The notes below the pieces were generated by a model. The model saw only the letters and a program-made list of their open reading frames with translations, was not told where the DNA came from and ran no database searches. The position numbers and the translations under genes are program-made. Below are positions 47,900-56,784 of a stretch of DNA of 64,000 nt, in pieces. This DNA is from an uncultured Treponema sp. Its GTDB lineage: Bacteria; Spirochaetota; Spirochaetia; Treponematales; Treponemataceae. The stretch lies in contig CAMOIE010000001.1 of NCBI GenBank assembly GCA_946615905.1, positions 170,318-234,317 of the forward strand, in the 5' to 3' direction. The number at the start of each line of letters is the position of its first letter. The stretch's first letter is position 1.

Positions 47900-50386
47900 A
47901 TGCCAGAATTGTTTGACACAGTGAGAATGCAGCGGGAGCCTCTTGCGGCCAGAATGAGGCCTCGTAACCTCGATGAATATATCGGTCAAGACCACATTGT
48001 AGGCAAAGGCCGCTTGCTCCGCCGTGCTATTGCCGCAGACCAGCTTTCCTCCGTGATTTTTTACGGGCCGCCTGGTTCCGGCAAAACGACCCTCGCCCGC
48101 GTAATTGCAAATCACACAAAGTCAAATTTTATCACTCTTAACGCAGTTCTTTCCGGCATCGCAGAAATCCGGGGGGCAATCAAGCAGGCCGAGGAATATT
48201 TTAAATTGTATTCCCGCCGGACGATTCTTTTTGTCGATGAGGTTCACCGCTGGAACAAGGCCCAGCAGGACGCCCTTCTTCCATGGGTTGAGAACGGCAC
48301 GGTCATTTTAATCGGCGCGACGACAGAAAATCCCTTTTTTGAGGTGAACAAGGCACTTGTTTCCCGCTCCCGCGTCTTTCAGCTAAAACCCCTCACAAAA
48401 GAAGACTTGCTCAAGGCCGCCAATCAGGCTTTGGCCGACACCGAGCGGGGCTACGGACGCTGGCACGTTGAATTTGAAAAAGGTGCGCTTGAGCATCTTG
48501 TGGACACTGCCAACGGTGATGCCCGCTCGCTTTTGAACGCCTTGGAGCTTGCGGTGGAGACGACTCCCGAACGCTGGGAGCCTAACTCAAATCCGCCAGT
48601 TCCCGCTCCCGGCTCCACGATTTACATTTCCCGCGACACAGCTGAGGAGTCAATCCAAAAGAAAGTCGTTTTATATGACCGTGACGGTGACTATCATTAC
48701 GACATAATCTCAGCCTTTATAAAATCTCTGCGCGGTCGTGACCCTGATGCCGCCATGTACTGGCTTGCCCGCATGGTTCGTGCCGGAGAAGACCCGGACT
48801 TTATCTTTCGCCGAATGCTTATTTCCGCCTGCGAGGACACGGGACTGGCCGACCCTTACGCGATTTCTGTAGTGACTTCCTGTGCCGAAGCCTTTGACCG
48901 TGTTGGCCTGCCGGAAGGCCGCTATCATTTGGCTCATGCCGCCCTTTATCTTGCGACCGCTCCAAAGTCAAATTCTTCGATGGCTTTTTTTGACGCTCTT
49001 TCATCTGTCGAAAAAGAAGACGCTGACGTTCCCAACCATCTTAAGGACGCTAACCGGGATTCAGAGGGCTTCGGCCACGGGGCAGGCTACTTGTATCCCC
49101 ACGCTTACCGCGACCACTGGGTTGCCCAGCAGTATCTTCCTGACGCTTTGGTCGGTCGGGTTTTCTACAATCCTTCAAGTCAGGGCTACGAGGCAAAAAT
49201 CCGCGAGGATGTTTTGAGCCGGCGGGAACTTCAAATTTCTGCGATTCTTGAAAATACGTCACCTTCTTATGACGGACACACTCCGATGGCGGAGGGCGAA
49301 TCAGCTGTGACGGGTTCCCGCAACTACATGGGCAATGAAGGCAAAGACTGGCGGAAAAAGTCAGAATTCGGTGCAAGCCCCTTGAGCCAGTGGTGGATAA
49401 ACGCTCATTTTAAGGGAAGCTCCAAGTCAGCTGCGGAAAATCTGACTTTCAGCCCCAAAGACGACCGCAAGGAATCCGCATTGGACAAAGCCGACAAGTC
49501 TTGGAGAAGCCGCTTGGATTCTAACAGGGCGGAAGTTCTTTTGAGCATCCGTCAGGCAATGGTCAATTTGGGTGACTTGAGCCGCCATGACCGCTCTTTA
49601 ATCTGGAACTGTGACGACGGACTTTTGCTTTGGGAAGTCGCCCGCAAAACTCCTGAGGGAGTCACATGCGGGGTCTGCCGGTCGGCAAAAGGAAAGGAGA
49701 TAATCGAGCAGTACGGGCGGACTTTGGGAGATTTGGACAAGCCAATGTTGCTTTTGCGTCCGCAGGGACCGGAATCCTTCCTTCACCCGGAGGATTTTTT
49801 GGACGTTCTCAACACTTTCGGCTACAAGGGGACCATATTTGATAAAGTGTTTTTCCGCGACCCCTTTGCAAGCCGGGAAGCGGTTTCTGCCCTTGTAAAG
49901 GCTTTTTCCGCAGCGGTTACTGCGAGTGAAAATCCTCTTGCTGAAGGCTGGAAACTCGTGATTTCCCAGAGAATTCCTGCAAAGGGACAGAAAATTTCCG
50001 ATTTGATTACGGGGCAAATCGTAAAGGAAACGGCTGACACGGAGCTTTCTTCGATTTTGGGAAAAATGAAAGAGGCTGACAATGAATTTTTTACAGATAA
50101 GGAAAATCCTCTGTTTAATTGGGACGGCTCTTTTATCGAAAATGAATTTAAAAAAGCTGGCTTTAGCGTGACCTGGGCTGGCAAAATTTTGGAAGAAAAG
50201 CGCAGAATCACTCCTCCGGAAATTTCCCGTTGGTTTGACGCGGGAACTTCCGCTTACGGCTCTTATTTGGCCGAAAAAGTCGGTGGGGAAGCTGTCAAAA
50301 AGATTGCGAACCTGCTGAACGTTGCCGCCGGCCGCCAGATTTTCAACTGGCAGAGCGAAATTGCGCTTTTTACGGTTGGCAGATAA
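47900..50386 (+). CDS. rarA: RarA/MgsA replication-repair ATPase fused to a methyltransferase-like domain
   Basis: 828 aa; plain RarA is about 440. The N-terminal part is complete RarA: Walker A GPPGSGKT (56-63), Walker [19 protein letters not shown], the sensor [10 protein letters not shown], and the C-terminal tetramer domain ([34 protein letters not shown] in parts). RarA acts at stalled forks. From about 520 on is an extra domain with [20 protein letters not shown] near 570, which resembles a SAM methyltransferase motif I but with the Gly-rich loop damaged. Such fusions are known in cyanobacteria. TAAAAT (47888-47893) lies six bases before the ATG without ribosome site, so it is likely leaderless. 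Confidence 0.88.
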   Translation: MPELFDTVRMQREPLAARMRPRNLDEYIGQDHIVGKGRLLRRAIAADQLSSVIFYGPPGSGKTTLARVIANHTKSNFITLNAVLSGIAEIRGAIKQAEEYFKLYSRRTILFVDEVHRWNKAQQDALLPWVENGTVILIGATTENPFFEVNKALVSRSRVFQLKPLTKEDLLKAANQALADTERGYGRWHVEFEKGALEHLVDTANGDARSLLNALELAVETTPERWEPNSNPPVPAPGSTIYISRDTAEESIQKKVVLYDRDGDYHYDIISAFIKSLRGRDPDAAMYWLARMVRAGEDPDFIFRRMLISACEDTGLADPYAISVVTSCAEAFDRVGLPEGRYHLAHAALYLATAPKSNSSMAFFDALSSVEKEDADVPNHLKDANRDSEGFGHGAGYLYPHAYRDHWVAQQYLPDALVGRVFYNPSSQGYEAKIREDVLSRRELQISAILENTSPSYDGHTPMAEGESAVTGSRNYMGNEGKDWRKKSEFGASPLSQWWINAHFKGSSKSAAENLTFSPKDDRKESALDKADKSWRSRLDSNRAEVLLSIRQAMVNLGDLSRHDRSLIWNCDDGLLLWEVARKTPEGVTCGVCRSAKGKEIIEQYGRTLGDLDKPMLLLRPQGPESFLHPEDFLDVLNTFGYKGTIFDKVFFRDPFASREAVSALVKAFSAAVTASENPLAEGWKLVISQRIPAKGQKISDLITGQIVKETADTELSSILGKMKEADNEFFTDKENPLFNWDGSFIENEFKKAGFSVTWAGKILEEKRRITPPEISRWFDAGTSAYGSYLAEKVGGEAVKKIANLLNVAAGRQIFNWQSEIALFTVGR

Positions 50387-50546
50387 ACTATAGAAATTGG
50401 AGATTTAAATCCTCGCTGAGAAAAAATCGCTTGGTATTGGTAATGTATTTTTAAAATTCTGTGATTATTTTTTTAATTTTTGTTACAATGCTTGTTGTTG
50501 CGTCGGTTTTAATGCGATATCAGGCGCACTTCTTAGAGGGAAAAAT

Positions 50547-51392
50547 ATGAAAGCTTTGAAAAAAATTTGTGTCGCTGTTGCAGCCTTGTCTGTAGTCAGC
50601 ATTGCCTTTTTGTCTTGTCGCACTGAAGATGATGATTATGAGGTCATCTCTGTAAATTCAAATGGGGCTTCCGTCGATTTTGAGAATGAATCCAAATACG
50701 ATGTTGAGTATGCCCGTGGCTTTGTTACGACAAATACAAAGCATTACGGTGGAATTTGCAACATGAACATCAATTCCTCAAACCAGAATTCTTCAATGGG
50801 CTTTATTTTCGGTTTTGGTGACTCTGCTGCCGGTGGTTATGGTTTTGGCATCGTAGGAATCAAGAGTTTTAACGGAATTACATCTTCCGGCAACGGATAT
50901 TACGTTTCTTTGTACAGCGGCGTTACATCTGACAATTTGAGCGGGGATTCTGCGAACTTCGGTGGTACTGAGCATCCTTTAGTTACGACTTGGACTGAAT
51001 CAAACACTCGCAACTACCAGATTCAAGTTTATCAGGTAAAAGAAGCTGGAAAACTTGATACAAATGGTGACGGTACGGCTGATGAAACTTCTCTTTCTGC
51101 GGATGATTATCCTGTCGGCTCTTATGTTGTGCGTGTCTATCCGAACAATACAGAGGCGCATGATGCCGGTGCGAGCGCAACAATAAAAGGTTCTGACATT
51201 GTGATTAAGCCTACAGATTTCAAAACTTACACAGGCGTAAATAAGACTGGCTACTCACAGGAAAAACTCGGTTACTATGCAATGGTTGCCGAAGGATATA
51301 GCCTCAAAGGAAATTGGACTCTTAAGTCAACGTTTGGTGCTGCCGGTACGGAATCTTCTTCTGGTGATATAGGCGACTATCAGCAGTGGTAG
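50547..51392 (+). CDS. lipoprotein of unknown function
   Basis: 281 aa. The lipobox is AFLSC with Cys24. The mature part is Ser-, Asn-, Gly- and Tyr-rich with a beta pattern (MGFIFGFGDSAAGGYGFGIVGI; GNGYYVSLYSGV), plus TNGDGTADETS, which may bind calcium. It could be a concanavalin-like or jelly-roll fold at the surface; I do not recognise the family. GAGGG precedes the ATG. It is alone, with a terminator after it. No related gene is near. Confidence 0.65.
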   Translation: MKALKKICVAVAALSVVSIAFLSCRTEDDDYEVISVNSNGASVDFENESKYDVEYARGFVTTNTKHYGGICNMNINSSNQNSSMGFIFGFGDSAAGGYGFGIVGIKSFNGITSSGNGYYVSLYSGVTSDNLSGDSANFGGTEHPLVTTWTESNTRNYQIQVYQVKEAGKLDTNGDGTADETSLSADDYPVGSYVVRVYPNNTEAHDAGASATIKGSDIVIKPTDFKTYTGVNKTGYSQEKLGYYAMVAEGYSLKGNWTLKSTFGAAGTESSSGDIGDYQQW

Positions 51393-51412
51393 TTCGACCT
51401 GACTAGAACAAA

Positions 51413-51441
51413 AAAAAGCTCCCGGCGAGGGAGCTTTTTTT
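51413..51441 (+). terminator. terminator shared by the lipoprotein gene and manA
   Basis: AAAAGCTCCC and GGGAGCTTTT pair around GGCGA, with As before and Ts after, so it can work for both convergent genes. Confidence 0.85.
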
Positions 51442-51454
51442 GTGTAAAGATTTG

Positions 51455-52258
51455 TTACTTTGCCTTGATTTTCATAAGGTGACAGGCTCCCTCGATGGTG
51501 ATTTTGTCTCCAGGGGCGCAGGCAAAAATTTCTTCTGCTTTGAAAGCTTCGTCTGGACTTTTGCCGTTTGCGTCGGTCGAATGGATTTTTCCGCTTCCCT
51601 CAAGGACGTAGACCAGCTGCCAGCCGTCAGCCTTTGAGGCCAAGTATGAATATCCGCCTTGAACCTTCACTTCTTCGAGAGAAAAATACTGACATTCAAA
51701 TTCACCGGGGAATTTCTCAATCTTTTTTGCGGGAAGCGATTTCACTGACTCAAGAGCTTTCTCAACGTGAATCTCACGCGGGCGGCCCCAGTCGTACAAC
51801 CTGTAGGTTATGTCGCAGGACTGCTGGACTTCCAGAAGTCTCAAGCCGCCGCCAATTGCGTGGACTGTTCCCGATGGAATGAAAATAAAATCGCCCTTGT
51901 GGACTTCAACTGAATTCAGTGCGGACTCCAGATTTTTATCCTCAATCAAGGCTTTAAGCTCTTCCTTCTTGTAGTCTTTTTTGAGTCCGTAGACCAGCTT
52001 TGCGCCCGGCTTTGCATCGAGAACGTACCAGCATTCGGTTTTTCCGCGTGCGTCAGGACCCTCAAGTTCTACGGCTTTTTTGTCATCCGGGTGGACTTGG
52101 ACAGAAAGAGTGTCGTCCGCTTGGATGATTTTTACGAGAAGGGGATAGTCGCCAACGGCCTTGACAAATTCTTTTTGCGGGCCATTGGGGTGTGTCGAGG
52201 CAATCCAAAGCTCATAGCCCCAGACTTTTTCTGATTTTACAGGGTCGAGCTTGAGCAT
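51455..52258 (-). CDS. manA: mannose-6-phosphate isomerase, class I
   Basis: 267 aa, at the short end as in many Gram-positives and spirochaetes. ManA interconverts fructose-6-phosphate and mannose-6-phosphate. The zinc ligands are in VQVHPDD and in the later FIPSGTVHAIGGG, with ECWYV between. The C-terminal helical domain of E. coli ManA is absent. Its ATG shares a base with the stop of the nucleotidyltransferase gene (TAATG), so the two are coupled, suggesting a common sugar-nucleotide pathway. Confidence 0.9.
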   Translation of the reverse strand: MLKLDPVKSEKVWGYELWIASTHPNGPQKEFVKAVGDYPLLVKIIQADDTLSVQVHPDDKKAVELEGPDARGKTECWYVLDAKPGAKLVYGLKKDYKKEELKALIEDKNLESALNSVEVHKGDFIFIPSGTVHAIGGGLRLLEVQQSCDITYRLYDWGRPREIHVEKALESVKSLPAKKIEKFPGEFECQYFSLEEVKVQGGYSYLASKADGWQLVYVLEGSGKIHSTDANGKSPDEAFKAEEIFACAPGDKITIEGACHLMKIKAK

Positions 52259-53175
52259 TATTTTTCCCAGAGCTTTTCGGGGTAGTAACCGCTTTCGATT
52301 TTCTTTGCGATTTCAGCCTTTACAATCGCCTTGTCTTCCGGGTAAGTCATTCCGAACCAGTTTTCTGTAGATGTGAAGAGCTTGATTTTTCCGTGACCCG
52401 CCTTGATGATTCCAGATGCTGCTTCCGGCAGGAGGGCTTCAGCCTTGGGGCTTTCGAGAGAGGTCTTTTTGAAATTCTCCCAGTAGGACTCAAAATCCTC
52501 AAAGGCTTTCGGTGAGAATCCGAAAAGATTCATGGAGACCCATTCTTTTCCAGTCAAATCGTAGGTCTTTCCGTTCAAGTCGGATTTAATCGAGCCGTCC
52601 TCGGCGTAGTAGATTTTTGTGTTCTCTGTGATTGAAGTCAGGTAGTCGCCGTCAACTCCGCAGATTCCGCGTGAGACTGAACCGTTTTTGCTCATCGTGT
52701 TTCCAAGGACATAGCCGACGATTGCGTGTTCCGGGCAGTCGTTGTCGATTGAAGAAAGATACTTGCCCAAAGTCTCGATTGCGGAGCGGCCGTAGTAGTC
52801 GTCAGAATTGATTACCGCGAAAGGCTCGTGGATTTTTTCCTTTGCGCATAGGACTGCGTGGATTGTTCCCCAGGGCTTTTTGCGGTCTGCGTTTTTCGCC
52901 TTTTCCTGCTCAGCTGCGGTAAGAAGGGCGTCCGGGGTCTGGAAAACGTATTCAGCGTCAAAATTGCGGGCAACGCGGTCAAAAAGACGCTCGCGGAAGT
53001 CCTTTTCAATGTCCTTGCGGATTATGTAGACGACTTTTCCAAAGCCTGATTTTTTTGCATCGAATGTGCCGAAGTCCAAAAGGCACTCGTTGTTTTTGCC
53101 GACTGAATCAATCTGCTTGACTCCGCCGTAGCGGCTTCCCATTCCGGCTGCCAAGACTAATAATGTTGGTTTCAT
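52258..53175 (-). CDS. sugar-1-phosphate nucleotidyltransferase-like protein
   Basis: 305 aa. The start LLVLAAGMGSRYGGVKQ (5-21) is the NTP-binding loop of nucleotidyltransferases of the GT-A fold; VINSDDYYG holds the metal-binding Asp pair. The PKPM-type second motif is replaced by KQIDSVGKNNECLL. Such proteins add UMP, GMP or similar to a sugar phosphate; the sugar and base cannot be told. Being coupled to manA suggests mannose. The start fits the family. A short leader with CTTGGAG precedes the ATG. Confidence 0.85.
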   Translation of the reverse strand: MKPTLLVLAAGMGSRYGGVKQIDSVGKNNECLLDFGTFDAKKSGFGKVVYIIRKDIEKDFRERLFDRVARNFDAEYVFQTPDALLTAAEQEKAKNADRKKPWGTIHAVLCAKEKIHEPFAVINSDDYYGRSAIETLGKYLSSIDNDCPEHAIVGYVLGNTMSKNGSVSRGICGVDGDYLTSITENTKIYYAEDGSIKSDLNGKTYDLTGKEWVSMNLFGFSPKAFEDFESYWENFKKTSLESPKAEALLPEAASGIIKAGHGKIKLFTSTENWFGMTYPEDKAIVKAEIAKKIESGYYPEKLWEK

Positions 53176-53281
53176 AAAAACTCCAAGGATATTCAGAATG
53201 ATAAAACGCTCGCTTTACTGTGAACGTCCAAATATTTTAACACAATCATTTCCTTTGGTCAAAAAAACTAGATTGTGGCAT

Positions 53282-53312
53282 AAAAAAAGACCGCAGATTT
53301 GCTCCGCGGCCT
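53282..53312 (-). terminator. terminator of htrA
   Basis: On the minus strand GGCCGCGG and a CTGCGGTC arm pair with small mismatch and end in seven Us (53288-53282). It is 12 bases past the htrA stop. Confidence 0.75.
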
Positions 53313-53323
53313 TTGGTTATTTT

Positions 53324-54823
53324 TTAGAACTTGAATTTTCCGGTTGAGATTGAGTGTCCGTTTGCGTAAATGTCAAACCAGATTTCTTTCTTTCCGGCAA
53401 GCTCCTTGTAGAATTCTTCAAGTGAAGTAACTTTTTTGTCGTTTACGGCTGTGATGATGTCGCCGTTCTGCAGTCTCAGTGAGGCGGCAGGTGATTTTTC
53501 GAGGACGTTTGTCACCGCGACACCCTTGAGTCCCTTGTCGTCAATCTTGAGTTCCTTTTTAACGTCATCGGTCAATGGAGCTGCGATAAAGCCAGGCCAG
53601 AGTTTTGAGTTGTCGTTTGCGGTGTCTTTTGACCGCTCTTCGATTTTCACTTTGACTGTCATTTCCTTTCCGCCGCGGATTACCTTGAATTCTGCGGTTT
53701 TTCCTGCGGGAAGGTATGCGACTTCGCGGACGAGGGCATTCTGGTCTTTGATTTTTTTGCCGTTAAGCTCGATGATAAAGTCTCCGGCCATGAGTCCTGA
53801 TTTTTCCGCCGGGGAGCCGAGGAAGAGCTGGCTTGCGAACGCTCCGTTTTTGCCTTCAACGCCCAAATCTTTCTTGTATTTGTCTGTCACTTCTACGAGG
53901 GAAACGCCCAGCCAACCGTAGGTGATTTTGCCCTTGTCGATAAAGTCATCGATGGCCTTTTTGACTGAGTTAATCGGGAGTGCAAATCCCAAGCCCTGGC
54001 TTCCGCCTGACTGTGAGGCAATCCAAGTGTTGATTCCGATAACCTCGCCGTAGATGTTGATCAGCGGGCCGCCGGAATTTCCCTGGTTGATTGCGGCGTC
54101 TGTCTGGATAAAGTCGTTCATGTTGTTAATCTGTGCGCCGGATCTCCCTGTCGCGGAGACGATTCCCTGGGTGACTGACTGGCTGTAGCCGAGCGGTGCG
54201 CCCATGGCAAGAACGATGTCGCCCTGCTGCACGTTGTCTGAGTCTCCGAGCTTTGCGACCGTGATTTTTGCGTTCTTGTCGGCCTCAAATGAAACGAGGG
54301 CGATGTCCTGCCGCTCGTCTGCTCCGACCAATTTTCCTGAGAATTCCTGGCCGTCGTTGAGTTTTACCTTGATGTCAGTCGCTTTGCCTGCAACGTGATT
54401 ATTTGTCAGAACGTAGATTGTGTCACCTGTGCGGCGGACGATTACGCCGGAACCGAGACCTTTCTGCTCGAATTCGCGGGTGCGGCCTTTTCTGCCTGAG
54501 TTATCGTCACCGTAGGGATTTCCAAAAAAGAAGAACGGCAGGTCCTCAAAGGGATTGCGCTCTGTTATTGTTGTTTTTTCTGTAACATCGATTTCTACTA
54601 CTGAAGGAAGGACTCCGCTTGAAAGTGAGCGGAATGAATCTTGCAGGGCCTCAAGGACTTTCATGGAGCCGGAAGCAATCGGAACGGAAGGGGCAGTTGT
54701 GTCGGCAAAGGCTGTGTCAGCAGTTCCGTGGACTTCTGTTTTTGCGCAGGAGAATGAAAGCAGTGCAAAGGCCAGTGCGCTGACTGCCGCTCCGCCCGCT
54801 ATGCATTTGGTTATAGTTTTCAT
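53324..54823 (-). CDS. htrA: HtrA/DegP-family serine protease, lipoprotein form
   Basis: 499 aa. A periplasmic quality-control protease. The catalytic triad is His143 (NNHVAG), Asp173 (RQDIALV) and Ser250 (GNSGGPL). Two PDZ domains follow (about 295-390 and 405-495). The signal ends LLSFSC with Cys26, so the protein seems to be lipid-anchored, unlike soluble DegP. A Phe/Pro-rich stretch (PFEDLPFFFFGNPYGDD) forms the LA loop. TTGGAGG precedes the ATG. Single gene with its own terminator. Confidence 0.93.
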   Translation of the reverse strand: MKTITKCIAGGAAVSALAFALLSFSCAKTEVHGTADTAFADTTAPSVPIASGSMKVLEALQDSFRSLSSGVLPSVVEIDVTEKTTITERNPFEDLPFFFFGNPYGDDNSGRKGRTREFEQKGLGSGVIVRRTGDTIYVLTNNHVAGKATDIKVKLNDGQEFSGKLVGADERQDIALVSFEADKNAKITVAKLGDSDNVQQGDIVLAMGAPLGYSQSVTQGIVSATGRSGAQINNMNDFIQTDAAINQGNSGGPLINIYGEVIGINTWIASQSGGSQGLGFALPINSVKKAIDDFIDKGKITYGWLGVSLVEVTDKYKKDLGVEGKNGAFASQLFLGSPAEKSGLMAGDFIIELNGKKIKDQNALVREVAYLPAGKTAEFKVIRGGKEMTVKVKIEERSKDTANDNSKLWPGFIAAPLTDDVKKELKIDDKGLKGVAVTNVLEKSPAASLRLQNGDIITAVNDKKVTSLEEFYKELAGKKEIWFDIYANGHSISTGKFKF

Positions 54824-54946
54824 ATTGGGACCTCCAATTTTGTGATTATTGAATTCTGTTTACATTTAAAATAATAAGGAAAGTGGGAATTTGTTACATA
54901 AGAAAATTTTTATAATCAGAAATTATCCGTGCGGATTTAAACTGGG

Positions 54947-55087
54947 CGAAAAACGAGGTTTCGACAGGCTCAACCAGCGTTTTCGTTGAGTGAAATTGAA
55001 CGGAAAACGTGGTTTAGATAGGCTCAACCAGCGTTTTCCGTGGAGAAAAAACAGGAGGTTTCGACAAGCTCAACCTCCTGTTTTTCT
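54947..55087. repeat. three hairpins with a fixed loop (GGTTTCGACAGGCTCAACC) and varying arms
   Basis: Hairpins lie at 54947-54985, 55001-55040 and 55049-55083. The inner part (GGTT-TCGACAGGCTC-AACC, with small changes) is conserved, while the outer arms differ (CGAAAACG, CGGAAAACG, AACAGGA) yet each pairs with its partner. The third ends in T and A tracts and lies at the map stop, so it is probably map's terminator (and works both ways). They fill most of the gap between htrA and map. Confidence 0.8.
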
Positions 55088-55856
55088 AAGCCCATTCAGG
55101 GAGGTCGCCACATTCGGTGAGGATTTCGGTGTGGTCTTTGAAAACCGCGACTGTGTGCTCCTCGTGGCATGACCATTTGCCGTCTGCGGTCAGGACAGTC
55201 CAGCCGTTGTCAGCGACATCTACGTCAGCGGTGCCGATATTAATCATCGGCTCGATGGCCAAAACCATTCCGGCCTGAATGCGGGGGTTAGAGCCTCCGT
55301 TCCATACGTTTGGAATTGACGGATCTTCGTGAACGTCCAAGCCGACTCCGTGACCGCAATACTCGTAGACGACTCCGTATCCGTGTTTTCCGTAGGCGAT
55401 GTCGTTCACAGCGTTAGCGATGTCCTTGATGCGGTTGCCGGGCTTGCAGGCTGCGATTCCAGCGGCAAGGCATTCGCGGGTGACTTGAACGAGCTTTCTG
55501 TATTCCGGCTTTACGTTTCCGACCATGACTGTGTGGGTTGAGTCAGAGATGTAGCCGTCAAGGTCAATTCCGATGTCGAGGGAAACAAGGTCTCCGTCAT
55601 GGACGATTTTTTTTGCGGAAGGAATTCCGTGGATAACCTCGTTGTTGACTGAGATACAGGCGGCTCCGGGGAAATTTTCACGGTACCAGGCGGGCTTCCC
55701 ACCGATTTTTTTGATGAAGGCGACAACCAAGTCGTCGATGTCTTTTGTTGACATTCCGGGCTTTACCTGCGGAATTACTTCGCGGAAGAGGTCAGCGAGC
55801 GCGTGGCATGACTCCCTGATTCCGGCAATTTCTTTGTCATTTTTTAAGCGAATCAT
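55086..55856 (-). CDS. map: methionine aminopeptidase, type I
   Basis: 256 aa. Map removes the starting Met from new proteins. The metal ligands are in SLDIGIDLDGYISD (two Asp), CGHGVGLDVHEDP (His), IEPMI (Glu) and EEHTV (Glu). The substrate His is in NEVIHGIP. There is no N-terminal zinc finger and no type II insert. GGAGATAT precedes the ATG. The terminator hairpin after it belongs to the repeat set at 54947-55087. No other gene is in the unit. Confidence 0.96.
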   Translation of the reverse strand: MIRLKNDKEIAGIRESCHALADLFREVIPQVKPGMSTKDIDDLVVAFIKKIGGKPAWYRENFPGAACISVNNEVIHGIPSAKKIVHDGDLVSLDIGIDLDGYISDSTHTVMVGNVKPEYRKLVQVTRECLAAGIAACKPGNRIKDIANAVNDIAYGKHGYGVVYEYCGHGVGLDVHEDPSIPNVWNGGSNPRIQAGMVLAIEPMINIGTADVDVADNGWTVLTADGKWSCHEEHTVAVFKDHTEILTECGDLPEWA

Positions 55857-55895
55857 TTATATCTCCAAGACTGTTTCGTTTTGCATTGTAAATTA

Positions 55896-56654
55896 TCAGG
55901 CAGAGAGCCTGATGGCCTCTTCCTCGCAAATCTGGGCTGTTTTTTTGTCACCCATGCGGCGGTAGGCGGCCGCCATTTTGTTCAAAAAGAAAGCATCGTC
56001 AGTGTTTCCGAATCTCAGCTCCAGTGCCCGCTCCCAAGCGTCAAGACAAAGCTCGTCGCTCACGTTGCCCTCAAGGCGTTTTTTCAGCACAAGGCGGGTC
56101 AAATCCATGACTTCTGGGAAAAAGAGCTTGAAATACTCGTAGGAATATTCCATGCGGATAATCTGCTCAAGCAGCAAAAAAGCGTCGTAATACTCGTCGC
56201 GCAGAATCAGTTCTTCGGCAAGAATAAAACCGAAGTCCATGAAATCCTCGCGGGTAAACCACTTTGCCAGCCGGAAGCCAGAATGATTCATGTTCATCTT
56301 TTTGAATTCGGCCACAGCCTCGTCCTCGTGATGGTGCATTAAATCAAAGAAAATCAGCTTTGACCGGCTTTCCTCGTCCTCGCGTTCCAAAAGCCAGCTG
56401 CGGTAGTCGAATGACTTGAAGGAGCCTGACCTGTGAAAGTCATGCCGCATGAAAAATGACTCGTCAAAAAGGGAGCGCTGGCGCACGTCGGAGAGAATTT
56501 CATAGGCCTTGACCAGTCTGTTGAATGCGGCGACGGTCTTTTCGTCCTTTGAGGAGTCCGGGTGAAAAAGTTTTGCCTTTTGCCTGTAGGCCCGTCGGAT
56601 TTCAGCGGCGGTTGCCTTTGGCGAGACACCTAAAATTTTGTAGCAGTCTTCCAC
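55896..56654 (-). CDS. J-domain protein (DnaJ-like co-chaperone)
   Basis: 252 aa from GTG 56654. The J domain (about 2-62) has EDCYKILGVSPKATAAEIRRAYR and HPDSS, so it can stimulate a DnaK ATPase. The rest (about 80-252) is helical, with EYFKLFFPEVMD and a C-terminal TPR-like pair (ELCLDAWERALELRFGNTDDAFFLNKMAAAYRRMGDKK). It lacks the zinc and substrate domains of DnaJ, so is a specialised type. The GTG start is chosen because TTGTAA-17-TATTAT ends six bases before it, and upstream in-frame codons overlap the divergent helicase gene. Probably leaderless. Confidence 0.75.
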   Translation of the reverse strand: MEDCYKILGVSPKATAAEIRRAYRQKAKLFHPDSSKDEKTVAAFNRLVKAYEILSDVRQRSLFDESFFMRHDFHRSGSFKSFDYRSWLLEREDEESRSKLIFFDLMHHHEDEAVAEFKKMNMNHSGFRLAKWFTREDFMDFGFILAEELILRDEYYDAFLLLEQIIRMEYSYEYFKLFFPEVMDLTRLVLKKRLEGNVSDELCLDAWERALELRFGNTDDAFFLNKMAAAYRRMGDKKTAQICEEEAIRLSA

Positions 56655-56784
56655 GCCTAAATAATAGCCTTTTTGCCGATTTTTTACAATTACAAGGACG
56701 TTATCAGACCTCGGAAAGCCTTGTAGTACAAAAGACCAAACTTGAAAAAATCCCCGTTTTCCGATATTCATTATGCATTGAATT

